A stretch of DNA of 46,828 nucleotides from Cylindrodendrum hubeiense. Taxonomy: Eukaryota > Ascomycota > Sordariomycetes > Hypocreales > Nectriaceae. The stretch lies in NCBI GenBank assembly GCA_014621425.1, contig JAANBB010000327.1, positions 1 to 46,828 on the forward strand. Direction: 5' to 3'. Below the pieces are notes generated by a model. The model saw only the letters and a list, made by a program, of their open reading frames with translations, ran no database searches and was not told where the DNA came from. Below, piece by piece: positions 1 to 11,087 of this stretch. Every line of letters begins with the position of its first letter. Positions within the stretch are counted from its first letter, which is position 1. The translations under genes were made by a program, and so were the position numbers.

Positions 1-830
1 CTGGCGCGTGCCCAGCGGCGAATCAGAGGGGAGGGCAGGGCAGCGCAGGGGACCGGGCAGGCTGGTACGCGCTGGACGGAGCTTGGGCGGAAAAGAGAGA
101 GTTGCAGAGACGAACATCCGGGGGCGGCTGTGCAACGAGAGCATAGGGATTGGGCCGACTCGGAAAGCCGGAGAGCCGCAGCGGTCGACTGCCAAAGGCC
201 CAGAAACCGGATGGTGGTGGGCCGACGACAATTTCCGTAGCCGCTGGGTTTGGGGCAGTGGTGGTGCGACGGGCGGAAAGAGGCAGAGACACGGCGGACG
301 GTTTAATATAATTATAATTAACCTGGGGCAGGTCTTTTACGGGAGCAGCGCTGGCTGGGCGAGTGTCTGGAGTGTCTGGAGTCTGTGTTTGGACTCGTCT
401 TGCCGTGTAAGCGCCCGTCGCATTAGACGCCCGGCGGTTAGGTTTTGGTCTGGTCTGGGGGGCGGCCAGCCCAGGGGCCGGGGTGTCGGCGCCTTACGAG
501 AGAGACTCGGTCCCGCTGCTATTCTGGCCGCTGCTATTCTGGTGAGGCGGGAAATTGGGCATGCTCGGTGTCGGGTCTCTGCAGGCGCTTACGAGAGGTG
601 AGGGTATCCGGACGGATCAGCGCAGGTGCAGCGCGGAGCAGCGCCGACAAGCCAGACAAGTAATGAGTGCAGCGGCGGCAGAGGCAGAGCGGTGGAGAGG
701 GGGACCGGCGTAGACCCTGACAGGACTCATGCCGGGGGAGACGGGTGGCGGACGAACAGGTGAAGGACGGGGATCTGGCGACGACAAAATCGACACGCTC
801 TGGTTTGTCGGATGTGGTCGTCGTTCGTGG

Positions 831-857
831 TTCACGTCGTTCACGTCGTTCACGTCG
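831..857. repeat. Three tandem copies of a 9-bp unit
   Basis: Three perfect consecutive copies of TTCACGTCG lie here, followed by a diverged fourth (TTCGCG...). Each copy contains ACGTC, so the array could also offer repeated bZIP-type sites, but that is only an inference. Confidence 0.8.
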
Positions 858-1379
858 TTCGCGATCTTGGCCAACAACCAACAACCGCGTCGCCGCTGGG
901 TCGGTCGAGCAACCCTCACCGTGACCGCGTCTTTTGCTCCAAGTTCTAGCGTACCTAGGTACCTGGCAGGCTAGCGCACCAGGCGGAGAGGAGGGACCCG
1001 TCCGGACCCCGGCAGGCTGCATTGCCGTCATGTATCTAAAAATGAGTCATAGGCGCCGGGCCATTCAGCGGCCAGGCCTGTGCATCAATCAGCTCAAGCC
1101 CAGAAGCTGCTTGGCTTCTTGGGGAGCTTGCCAGACATGGGGCACGACGACTAGCCCGGCCAGGGACACCGGCTTGACAGGGACACACAGAGCCAAAAAA
1201 GACCAGGACGTGGTCCGTACCGTGTGGGGGGCGCGCCGGCAGGGGACTCCGCACTGGCCACCTCCCGCGCTTAGGGTGCTGACGGGCACAGTGTGGATTC
1301 CCGGCGGCGAATAGGGGGGCCGAATCGGGTAAGCAGCCCAGAGCTAGGGCCTCAACCACGACGGCACACCAGATCCACT

Positions 1380-1475
1380 TGGAAATCGCATCGCATCCAC
1401 ATGCGCATCGGCATCCACAACCACATCCACTACGACCTCATCCACTACGACGACATCCACCACCACCGTCAGTCA
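1380..1475. repeat. Imperfect CATCCAC-rich simple repeat
   Basis: The stretch repeatedly uses CATCCAC, CATCGCATC and CCACTACGAC units in imperfect tandem order. It is low-complexity DNA with no coding support. Spurious His/Pro-rich open frames across it are explained by the repeat. Confidence 0.6.
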
Positions 1476-2255
1476 AGCTACCCAGGCAAGCCAGGTATGT
1501 ACCCACACTCGCGCGCGTGCGGGTACCTCCATGCACACTACACCACCCACCTTACACTGCAGACTGCACGCTGCAGACGGTACGGCGACGGACGGACTCT
1601 TGCTCTCTCTCGTACACGGGCGGACGCTACGTGACGTGGAGAGCAGCAGCCCTGCCTGCCTGCGCGTGCGCGCGCGTGTGTTTCTACACGTCGTTTCAGA
1701 ATGGCCTCTTGCGCTCTCGCGGGTCCGTCGCAACATGGGCCCCGACCCGCGAGTGGGCTGAGTGAGAGCGAGTGGCCCATCTCCAAGCCCATCCCTGGGA
1801 GATGCCCATCGCCAATCCTTTCTCGCCGCCTTCGAGGATAAGAAGACGGCCTCTCGCCCCCCGGCCTGCTCACTTCTTGTTCATCGTCAGCCTGTCCTTT
1901 TTCAGTCATCCCATCTTTCTCCGGGGAAAACCAACCGCCTTTTCTTTATTATTATTATCGCTTCGATTTCTTTGTTTGTCTAGACTGGGTCTGGCATATC
2001 GCAACAGGCCTCTTTCCTCCCGTCCGAATCGAACCCTGTCCTAGTTAGCCCTTGAGCCCAGAAAGACGCTGTGCGTTCTCAGAGCTTCACAGCCCATCCC
2101 AACCAACAGCAACAGAACAGTCCCTCACCGGACTCCTCGTTCGTGTCTACTCCTATTATTGTTCGACTATTGTCTCCGCAAGAGCTGGTCTCTCGCATCA
2201 CCCTTGGCACGCAACCCCATTACAACTTAATAACACCCCTCAAAACGCCGCCACC

Positions 2256-4039
2256 ATGTCTACGTATGTTGCTTCCTCATCCTCAACTTACACCAACACC
2301 ATGACTAACAATAACACAGTCTGGCAGTCGATATGCCCTTCGATTTCACCTTCCCCTCAGCATCCATTGAGCGACCCAGCCCTCCTCCCGTCATGAGCTC
2401 ATTGCCCTTTGACCCTGCTATCCTCGAGATGGCTTACAGCCACGCTGCCGGTCACATGTCTGGTCACTCTCGCTCCTCTTCCAAGACCTCAGTCTACTCG
2501 GCCGTCTCCGCCGCTGAGTCCGTCGCCGACTCACTCTGCTCTCGCCTCACCACTCCTCCTCGTGCCTCACCTCCCGTCCGTCATCACGGACCCATTCTCC
2601 TGCCCAAGATCCGCTCCCAGGACCAGAACATTGACGCCACTCCTTGCAACTACCGCATGACCACTCCCCCGGCTCCCCGGATCTCTCGCCATGCCCGCAG
2701 CTACACCAGTCCGGACTCCCTCAGCGCCATCTCCTACCACTCCCCCGCCCCAGTTTCCAATGTGCACCTCTCCTTCTCCAGCGAGCCCGAGGAGATGCCC
2801 TCGTCTCTACTCGCCTCTCCCGCCACTTTTGTCCGCGAGAACTCGGTCCCCTCCCACGCTCGTCGTGCCTCCAGCTGCAACCTCGATGCCTCCACCATCG
2901 ACCGATATGGCTACCCGACCTACCGCCAGATGCCCGCCTACGCCCCTGTTGCCACCCCTCAGCAGCAGCCCGACTACGGCTTCCAGGTCTCCAACAGCTA
3001 CAGCCCGCGAGCTCCCTCGCCCCTGAGCATGGCTGCCACCCCGGATCCCACTCCCTGCACCACCATCTTGACCTACCTCACCTCGTCCAACCCGGCCGCG
3101 TCTCTGGTCCGCACCATCTCCTTCCCTCTCCGGGATGCCAACACCAAGCACTTCTGGTGGGACGTCCGCGGCGTCCGCTCGTGGTCTTCATTCAATGCCA
3201 CTTCGGTCCTCTCTCTGCCCGGTGCCTCGGCCCTCCTGACCACTCCTATCGCCGCGCCCCTTCTCCCCCAGCCTGGCTTCGCCTCCCGCCATCCCGAGAC
3301 TGAGGCTGCCCTCCACTCCATCTACGCCTCATTCTACCTTCCCAAGCTCAACTCGGCTCTGACTCTCTCCTCCAACCGCCCTCTGCAGCTCTGCGTCCCT
3401 CCCAAGACCTCAGGCATGAACGACCTCCTCTTCGTCGCCAACGCTGCTGGTGAGTCGACCACCGCTGCCGCCATGTTCGGTGGTAAGCCCACAGCCCGCG
3501 TCGTCGGTCTCGTCCGCAGCTTCGACCGCTTCAACACTGGCATGCGCGTCGAGGGAAACATCAAGCGCGTCGAGTACCTCCGTGGCCTCTCCGCCATCCA
3601 CCACGCTATGCGCGAGCATGGCTGCCGTTACGGCTTCATCCTGACCGAGATCGAGCTGGTTCTCGTTCGCAACGGTACTGAGGCCACCCCCTTCTTCGGC
3701 AACCTGGACATCACCTCCATCCAGCTTGCCGCCTCCGCCCCTGAGGGCGATGCCTCTACCCAACCCACATCCACTCCCATGACTGCCTGCCTCGCCCTCT
3801 GGGGTCTCTGCCAGCTGGCTGGTGACGAGACCCTCGCTGGCAACCCTCTCTGGCGCGCCGACATTGGCGCCCCCGCCGAGGGCACCCGCCGCAAGGCCCA
3901 GCCCCGTGACTCGTGGATGCCCCAGCCTCAGCTCGCTGAGAAGCGCGAGGCCAAGCGAAGCCGCGGCTGGGTCTGGCCCGAGGATGCCATCGGCCGCAAG
4001 GAGCTCGGCAAGCGAGGCGTGCGATACGGCGGTATCTGA
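2256..4039 (+). CDS. Conserved Ser/Pro-rich protein, function unknown
   Basis: Two exons: 2256-2263 (8 nt) and 2320-4039, giving 576 aa. The start is chosen because ATG 2256 sits in a strong context (GCCGCCACCATG). The 56-nt intron (GTATGT donor, ACTAAC branch, CACAG acceptor) joins it in frame to the long exon. Without that exon the first ATG would be 2333. Residues 1 to about 240 are low complexity, rich in Ser, Pro and His with RSSSK- and RRASS-like basophilic kinase-type sites. From about 240 to 545 the protein looks globular: a hydrophobic alpha/beta pattern including GCRYGFILTEIELVLVR and a conserved-looking LALWGLCQLAGDE helix. The C-terminus is basic and Trp-rich. I do not recognise a named family with certainty. 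The YGF.LT.xE pattern recalls fungal proteins with a PD-(D/E)XK-like or kinase-associated fold, but this is an inference. A long pyrimidine-rich leader precedes it. Confidence 0.85.
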
Positions 4040-4923
4040 TTTGATCTCTCTTATTTATACGATTTTCTTTGTGTGGAGTGACGATCATGACATTGAACGA
4101 CTGGATCGTCTTAATGACAGGCGTCCGTGATAGCTTAGATGAAAAGGAACACGACGGCAATGACTTAACTTGATTTGAAATATACTGTAATTCTCTTATT
4201 AATAACAAATGGCAAGGAAAAGGTCAAAGAACCACGTCAGATAGAAACCAAATAAAAAGTTCAAAACATACTTGACGCGTTCCCCAATGTGACATACCAA
4301 TGGCGATAACCAACTACCTGTGAAGACGATAACATAATGAAACTTGAAATTAATTCCTACGACTCGTGGCTGATGTCTATTCATTCAACGCACATGTAGC
4401 ACGGAAAAAGAATACGCAAAAGTGAAGACATCTGAGCGCACACTCCCTAGTAAGGCGTGGTAGTCCAAAGGATAAAGAAGATAAAATAAATGAACAAAAC
4501 ACACACAACATGGGACTTATAGACTTATCCGCTGTGTGGGTAATTTTAATTGTTGATTATCTTCTAAGTCTTCGGCGACAATCTCGCTTTCCCATCATCC
4601 ATTAATGGCCGAAACATATAAGAGGACACAACGAATACCTCGAACCAACTGTCTTGTCACTTGATTCGTCCCCCAATGGGTGAACGAAATCCTCGGTGAT
4701 GAACACACGATCTTTACCCTCCTGTGAATCGGAGCCCAGTGCCCGATATTTCTTCCAGAGGCTGGATGTTCCTGAGGCTGAAATAAAATTTAGGTATAAT
4801 TCCTGAGCCAGAGATTGGTATCCATTATTATTTATTTGTATTTTTTGCTAAGAACCTACGGTACCTATGATCTCGAAGCGTTGTAAAAAAAAAAATCCAC
4901 ATATTTGATCGTTATGAGTTGTA
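4040..4923. other. AT-richer region between convergent genes
   Basis: This stretch lies between the 3' ends of the gene ending at 4039 (+) and the broken gene ending at 4924 (-). It is visibly more AT-rich than its surroundings, with A/T runs and AATAAA-like strings (for example near 4780) that fit 3' untranslated ends on both strands. No coding sequence is supported. Confidence 0.5.
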
Positions 4924-5992
4924 TCAGGCGACACAACGAGAGTTGGCCTCAGTAATGGTCGGGCGCTTGTCGGCGGCGCCCTCGTCCTCCTCGCCGCCGT
5001 CCCCCAACTCGGAGGTCCTCCCGTCTCCCTTCTGACCTTGGCCCCCGGACGCCAAGTACGCGCCCAGGTCGATACTCGGAACATTGTTGGCCAGCGTCTG
5101 AGACCCCATCTTTGAAAGTAGGTCTGGCACCAGTGCGTCGTCGTCGTCAAACAACGACTTCTTCTCCTCGGCGGAGAGGTTTCGCAGCCGATCCAACTCC
5201 TTCAGGGCATGAGCAATGCGGTCAATAGAGGCCGCCTCGGCCAGCTTGTCCACCTCCTCCTTACTCATTTCGTCTTGAAAGGATAGTTGACGGTGCTTCC
5301 TCTGTGGCTCTTTGCGTATGCGAGCACGGTGAACGCCCGGTGCCAGTCCTCGTGGTGAATGCCCCAGACGTACTCGAACCGGGCGTTGGCAATCGGGGGG
5401 ACGTCCTGGCAGAAGTAGTTCGGGTTGTCCTGCACGACGCGGTAGCAGGCCGCCAGCGACGTCAGGGGTACGGCATTGCTTTTGATGCCATCTTCCTGCC
5501 CCCTCCAGGACCTCGGGAAGAACCGCGTCGGCGGCGCTCAGGATCTTGTCCTGTAGTAGCCCAATGTGTCCGGCGAGCGCCAGTCGGTTGTCGTGCGACG
5601 GCTCGAGCTCGATGGCAGTGATTTCCAGAGAGGGGGCCGTTTAGCCGAGTGTCCCTGATGATCGAGTATGAGGTTGACAGGATGTCATCCTCGACCACTA
5701 AAAGCGTATCGTGCTTAGGGTTCATTCGGATAGTCGGAGTAGAATCAGCACTGCTGGCGAACTGGTACCATAGCACACAGCGTACGATCTCGTCAACCGT
5801 TTTATTAACGAGGCGGAGGCGTTTGACAGTATGAGTGATGGTTTCGTCATTTAATCTCCAGTATGTCGAGACGACGAGAGGCGGAAGAGTTGCCGAAATG
5901 ATCATTTCATGCACATCATACGGGAGGTGGTCAAAAGTCGCGGAACCCAGGCGCTGGGTAAGTAGCCACGAGTGCGTGCTAAATGTGCTCAC
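4924..5992 (-). pseudogene. 2EXR-like gene broken by three frameshifts
   Basis: Read from 5992 downward, the first frame begins MSTFSTHSWLLTQ and holds an F-box/2EXR-like opening (FDHLPYDVHEMII...) and a MNPKHDTLLVVEDD segment of the kind that follows it in 2EXR proteins. Sensible sequence then changes frame three times: at a C5 run (minus strand; 5632-5636), at a G5 run (5499-5503) and at an A3 run (5268-5270). The first two behave as one extra base, the third as one missing base. The protein continues through segments such as LEITAIELEPSHDNR, CYRVVQDNPNYFCQD and FEYVWGIHHEDWHRAF into a C-terminal part with LSAEEKKSLFDDDD. All three breaks sit in mononucleotide runs and no splice sites explain them. 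This is either a decaying gene or uncorrected assembly error. 2EXR proteins are common in filamentous fungi and have no established biochemical role that I can state. Confidence 0.65.
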
Positions 5993-6120
5993 GGGATCAG
6001 GAAGCGACCTTTCCAGCGAATGTGTACTTGGACCTGAACAAGCGGCGCAAGCTCATGCTGAACCCTTCAGATTGAACGCAAAGCGTTCTCAAGTGTTCAT
6101 CATAAGGGTTGATGGATGGA

Positions 6121-6225
6121 GGCACAAGGGACTGGGGCACAAGGGACTGGGGCATAATGGACTGGGGTGCAATGGACTGGCGCACAAGGGAATGGGACAC
6201 AAGGGACTGGGGCATGAGAACTGAG
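6121..6225. repeat. 15-bp minisatellite, six copies plus a decayed seventh
   Basis: Units begin at 6121, 6136, 6151, 6166, 6181 and 6196 with consensus GGCACAAGGGACTGG; the first two are identical, the others differ at one to four bases. A decayed copy follows at 6211. Because 15 is a multiple of three, every frame stays open, giving pentapeptide repeats (HKGLG on plus, PQSLV on minus). I treat these as artefacts. The array lies about 130 bp upstream of the start of the broken 2EXR-like gene. Confidence 0.9.
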
Positions 6226-6468
6226 AGGCTGGGGGAAAGTGACTTACCGATATATATTGTAGTGTCCTGATTGACCCAGGAATCCACTGAGTTGGAGAGT
6301 AGTATATAAAGTTAATGAATAATATAAATGACTCCCCCTCCTTGAAGCTATAGGGGGACGGCGCCGCGGAGGCGGCCCGATGGAAGGGTTGAGAAGGAAA
6401 AGAAAGAAAGAAAGAGGAAGCTGGAGGCAAGGTGAGCTTGCTTTTATACTGCGCGTTGCTGTGTTTAC

Positions 6469-6500
6469 CAGTCACCTTGTTTGTCAGTCACCTTGTTTGT
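6469..6500. repeat. Perfect 16-bp direct duplication
   Basis: Two adjacent perfect copies of CAGTCACCTTGTTTGT (6469-6484 and 6485-6500), followed by a partial third. It lies 250 bp from the 15-bp minisatellite, so this gap has suffered more than one local slippage or duplication event. Confidence 0.85.
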
Positions 6501-7481
6501 CAGTTGATCTCATTGTGCCTAGTTATGCAAGTCCTTGCAGTCTGCCGCCTTGCTCCGAGACGTTTGTTTCGTTTTCATTCACTGTTGTTGGCTCCTAACA
6601 CTTTTCAAACATGACGTCAGTAAATAGACACCAGCACAAGAGCACTCCCACCCGCACGGCCGCAACACCCCAATAACACACGAATACATCATGACTCAGG
6701 GTTCTAAGTTTGGCAAAATAGTAGCAATCATTATCACCACCCGTTCTGGGCAGAACTCGGTTATGTTGGCTCAACCCAAACCATTTATCTCAGGGGTTTC
6801 CCTCAGTTGACAACATAAATGAGAGGCACTTTCCAAGTTACATGTCGACGCCCTATTTCTTCCCAGTGTTCTTACACCAGCCTGCGAGCGACCATCTGCT
6901 AGACGGGGTAGTGTACATAACCTCATCAACTTCCAAGTCGGCATTCTTAAGTAGGGTTCGGGCACATGTTACTTATATAAGTTACGGTTATAGCTGCCAA
7001 GTTAGACATGTCACCAGCGAGGAAGAGAATCAAGGAAAGTTACTGCCTCTAAACAGTGTTCTTCAATAGCAGTTTACTCTCAAAGTCCATCTAGTACACG
7101 AAACTCGGAGCCAATCGGAAGGACCCTCCGCATCAATATGACCCTTATCGTACGGGGCCTTTTTCATCTGCCTTTCAACTGAGTGCAAATTAGAGACGCT
7201 TTATTATTTCTGTAAATGTCATGGGTAGTAATTGTATTATCGGTACGATCATGTCCACGCCGACTCTCGAAAGTCAGGACACCGTCTCGTGGGTATCAAA
7301 TAACCAAAATCACAGCCATAACTTGTCGCTTTCGACTACTTCGCAAAGATAACTCGCCCCCCACTCTGGTTGCTCATGGGTGTCACCGTGTGCATCATCA
7401 TTAAGCCGTAATAATATGACCCCAATTCTAGTCCAAAACACTCATTCATGTGCTCATCCATATCAAGAGAAACATTCCCGC

Positions 7482-9318
7482 TTACAAAGACTTCAAAAGC
7501 TTCTTCCAGAAGCTGGTTTGGCCCGGCACCTCGCCCCTGGTCACATCACCCTTTGAATCCAGATCTGTTCTCCTGCCGCTGTCGAGGTCGATCGACCAAC
7601 TACGCTTGAGTGGGTCCTCGTTTCGCCAATATAGCTTGCCGCCCACGTAGATGACTGCGAACAGAGGAAGAAGGATGTAGGCGTCAACAAAGGTGCCGGC
7701 ATCGAACGGTGACAGTGTAGTCCATCCCTGGACTAGAGCCAGGAAGATGCAAGCGCCGAGTCCGACATAGGAGAGGGCAGGATACCAGAGAGCCTTGTAG
7801 GGGAGTTCGCTGATGCTTCGGCCCTGGGCCACCCAGGCGCGTCGGAAACGGATATGAATGAGACTGATGCCGCCCCAGACGATGAAGGCACTGACGCCGG
7901 AGAGGTTGACGATGTAGGAATAGGCCTTGGAAGCGCCAGTAGACACGTTCATCATAGAGATGGCGCCAACAGCATTAGTAAGGAGGATTGCCCAGACGGG
8001 GACGCCCCTGCTGTTGGTCCATCCAAGGACCTTGGGGGCCTTTCCAGACTGAGCCATGTACAAAACAGTTCGAGAACCGATGTAGATGGAGGAGTTGATG
8101 GCGGATAAGCAAGTGATGAGAATAAAGGAGTTGATGAGATGAACACCTCCCTCCCAACCGGCAGTCTGGAGGGCAATCGTCATGGGGCTCTTCAAAGCCT
8201 TGGACTCTCCGTTGACGAGTCCGTCGGCATTCGCGGGGCAGGTGAGGCCGAAGAAGAAGGCGGATCCCATGTAGACGAAGATGATGCGCCAGAAGACTTG
8301 ACGAATCGCCTGGGGAATAGCAGTTCCAGGGTTTCTCGTCTCGGTAGCGGCGATGGCAATAGATTCGACGCCGGAGTAGAAAGTCGAGCAGAAAACGAAG
8401 ACGGTGGCGACGCCGCGGAAGCCGTTACCGTTGAAGGCGCCGGGATCCCTCCAGTAAGTAAACCCAAGCGGCTCGTCCTGGCCACGGAGACCTCCAGCAG
8501 CATAGACAATGGAGAAGACGAAATAAGCCGTGAGACCCAAAAGTTTGATGAGTGCCAGCCAAAACTCGGCCTCGCCAAACGCCTCAATGCCCAGCAGCTG
8601 GAAGCCCATGAACACGGTCCAAAATATCAGGAAATATCCCCAAAGAGGCACAACAGGCCCCCAGTAGGTCATGATGCTGCAGATGACATTGTATTCGTTG
8701 GCCAAAACGCAACCCCAGATCAAAAAGTAATTCCATCCAATGGCCAAGGCGAAAGACTTATCAACCATGCGCTCAGCTAGGGATATGAAGGCTCCGCCGC
8801 CGGGGTAGAGGGTTGTCACCTCGCCGAGGGACTGCATGATTGAGAAGGCGATGATTCCTGTGCCAAAAGAATTAGTTTTTGCTTTGAGATGTCATGTATC
8901 ATGATTGCGCCTCGGCGGGAAGCGGCGCCATCTTCATCTCGTCTTATCTTGTGAGATCTCATGTTGTGAAGTGCGGTCTGACATCTCATGAAGCCACGCA
9001 TTTCTGTCTCTGAACCACGACGCCTTTTCCCAACGGTCTTCATTTCTTCGCGCAAAAAAACGTACCGATAACTCCAAAACCGATGATGAGGGAGGCTGGA
9101 CCTCCACTGTTTAGCGCGCCACCGGCGCCAACAAGTAAGCCGGGTCCGATGATGCCAGCAAGGGCCATCATGGACAGATGGCGATTCTTGAGACCTCTCT
9201 TGACACCAGAATCAGGGTCGACGGAGGCATCATCGGAAAAATCCAGGCGGGGCGACCCGGATCCGTAGTCGAGGCCATCTTCGGCGGCGAGGATCCGCGG
9301 ATCTTTACTGTGCGACAT
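7482..9318 (-). CDS. Amino-acid permease, AAT/YAT family (APC superfamily)
   Basis: Exons 9318-9066 and 8857-7482 give 542 aa, a normal length for fungal amino-acid permeases of the plasma membrane, which import amino acids by proton symport. The join is GTACGT donor and CACAG acceptor, restoring GVIGIIAFSIMQSLGE across the intron. The N-terminal cytosolic tail carries acidic and Pro/Gly residues. The family signature KRGLKNRH (residues 40-47) leads into TM1 with GIIGPGLLVGAGGAL, and the second helix contains SLGEVTTLYPGGGAF. About twelve hydrophobic segments follow, including a SGVESIAIAATETRNP-type segment and the conserved INSSIYIGSRTVLYMAQSGKAP loop. The intron is 208 nt, far longer than others here, and carries an inverted repeat. 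Substrate specificity cannot be read from the sequence. A TATA box lies about 108 bp upstream. AGATAG (GATA-factor) sites near 9475 and 9877 would fit nitrogen control, which is inferred. Confidence 0.93.
8885..8988. repeat. Inverted repeat inside the permease intron
   Basis: TGAGATGTCA at 8885-8894 is the exact reverse complement of TGACATCTCA at 8979-8988. Both arms lie inside the 208-nt intron (8858-9065), leaving 84 nt between them. Pairing in the pre-mRNA would loop out the middle and bring the donor nearer the branch/acceptor region. Confidence 0.6.
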
Positions 9319-11087
9319 GGTCGCGGGTTGTCGATGCTGCTGATATTGATTCAGACAGGTGGGGAGGAGACGTTGAGACGAGTCAAGAACAGAAAAGCCG
9401 AGCAGCGGGCAGGGCTAGCAGGTGCCTTTTATATAAAAAGCTTGAGCTGTATGAGATTGAAGAGAGAAAAAACCAAGATAGGTTTGCGGTACGTTGGACG
9501 CTGGGGCAACAATGGCATCACCAGGCTCCGCCTGACTAACGCAGGCAGGCGTAAAGGATGCAAAGCCAAGGATCGACCCCTCCTCATCCCCCATATATTG
9601 CCCGAGTTTGCCTAGGTCTGCTTGGGTCTGCTTAGGTCTGCTCTGGACCACCAACACCCCAGCTGCTCGCAGGGTGCTCGCAGGGGTTGCGGGTGAGATA
9701 TTATTGACTGTACGGAACCAGTCAGCACCAGTAGCACCGAACGGATCGGATCTGGATGGGCCATGTGGATGGATGTGGATGGATGTGTCATGCTAATAAG
9801 CTGCACACTCTAACCCTCAAATTAGCCGACTGGATGGGCGCTGGACGGGTACTGGACGGATGCTGTAGCGAGTCCCTCTCTATCTGTGATATCGGTCCCT
9901 TGGCTTCGGGATGAACACCCCCACACCGCCGTAGCACACACTACAGATCGCCTTGCATGTGGCTTTCTTCCCTTGTGAGCCGAATTCCCCCAGGCCATTG
10001 GATTGCGTCCCGAGAAACAGCGCCAGGACTGCCCAGCTGGAGCGCGCCATCGCCGCCGCCGATCACGACATCGCCGACCCGGGACGAAAAAGAGTTCGCA
10101 AACAGCCAACAAGTGGGGGGCCCTAGCGCAAAACACGGTTGCGAAGCGGTGGATCCGCTGGAGAAGGGCAAGCTTCGAGACACCATGACACCCTTGCCGT
10201 CGTTTACTCAGGCTCTACGACCGGGTTCAGCCAAGCCTTGTGAATCTGAGACGGGAATGGACAAGCCTGGCCTGGAGCCCGGGGGAAGCGGTCGTCGACG
10301 AGATACTATTTGGTTATGGTTTGCTGATGGAATCGATCATGCCATCGTTCCCCAGATGGCGAGAGGCAATGCGAAAGTCAATGGCGATGGCGATATTGGT
10401 CATGGCTTGCTGTAGGCGATGTGGCATCCAATTAAACATCCATGCCGACCACCCGTGCTCAGCTCTGTCGGCCCGTGTTCATTGGCAATACTCCTCCGTA
10501 AACGTTGACAAGACTCAAGAGAGTCGTAAGCGAAGCCGGTTGAAAAGTTGAAAATATTTCTCTTCAATCACATCTGCTGTCCTTTTTCGCAGCCCGGACC
10601 GCCCTGCGAACTCATCGCTCCCCCTGCCGTCCTCACCCCGGGCCATCGGCTTTCATGTGCTTCCCTCGCCCATCTGACCGTGGGGCCGGTCCGCCGATGG
10701 TCCCCTGAATCCGATCCAAGGCTCCGGTATGGTGCAGCTGGCACGAGCCAATCCCGGTGGGCGAAGCCATTCTCGGCAGGTCCTGCTAATGACTGAGGCT
10801 AGTGCCCGTTGTGGAGGGCGGGCTCCCCATCTCCCATCAGCGGTTCAAGACAACTCCAGAGATCAACCCATGAGTTCATGAGAGCTTTCAACTGCCCACT
10901 GATGATCACTGCTCTATGGTATATTGCTCTCAATTTTGGTAAACTACTAAGATGACTGGTGGTGAGAAGGCGTAAGGATTTTTATTCCATGCCACACGGT
11001 GTGTATCTACGGTTCAAGCACCCAAAGAATCGCTCGTCACTCGCCATAGCGCTATTCATCATATAGTCATGTCCATCGCCACAAAGC
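9319..11087. other. Permease upstream region, no gene seen
   Basis: This stretch separates the permease start from the 3' end of the PARG-like gene; both genes are on the minus strand. It contains the permease TATA box and scattered GATA motifs. Open frames near 9957-10415 have compositions and shapes typical of chance frames in GC-rich DNA and no recognisable domain. I see no RNA gene. Confidence 0.5.
9426..9435 (-). promoter_or_regulatory. TATA box of the permease gene
   Basis: On the minus strand this reads TATATAAAAG, a near-ideal TATA element, about 108 bases upstream of the permease ATG at 9318. Spacing and orientation fit a focused fungal promoter. It is assigned by motif only. Confidence 0.6.

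Larger units (their letters stand above)
1..2255. other. Gene-free upstream region
   Basis: I see no convincing gene in this stretch. Open frames here are GC-rich, overlap on both strands and have arginine/proline/serine-rich translations without recognisable domains. The last 400 bases become pyrimidine-rich, as expected of the promoter and leader of the gene starting at 2256. It holds short direct repeats (831-857 and a CATCCAC-rich stretch near 1380-1475). The sequence around 951-963 (a CCTAGGTACC-like palindrome) resembles a similar string near 21105-21120. Non-coding RNA cannot be excluded by eye. Confidence 0.6.
5993..7481. other. Intergenic region with tandem repeats
   Basis: This divergence-free gap lies upstream of the broken 2EXR-like gene and downstream of the permease stop at 7482. 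It contains two tandem repeats listed separately. The rest, from about 6600 on, is AT-richer with no supported coding sequence. Open frames crossing the repeats are pentapeptide artefacts of the 15-bp unit. Confidence 0.5.

Noticed and set aside
8..1031. Overlapping frames of 80-197 codons on both strands at the left end
   Set aside because: They overlap each other in GC-rich DNA, have Arg/Pro/Gly/Ser-rich translations, no domain and no splice logic.
5835..6287. Plus and minus frames containing HKGLG or PQSLV pentapeptide repeats
   Set aside because: Both are produced by the 15-bp minisatellite, which keeps every frame open. No flanking protein-like sequence continues on either side.
7854..8780. 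Plus-strand frames of 84 and 213 codons opposite the permease
   Set aside because: They are antisense to a clear permease with many membrane helices; their acidic composition is the complement of that coding sequence.
9957..10415. 152-codon plus-strand frame upstream of the permease
   Set aside because: No domain, no coding-like pattern and other overlapping frames on both strands. It may be chance.
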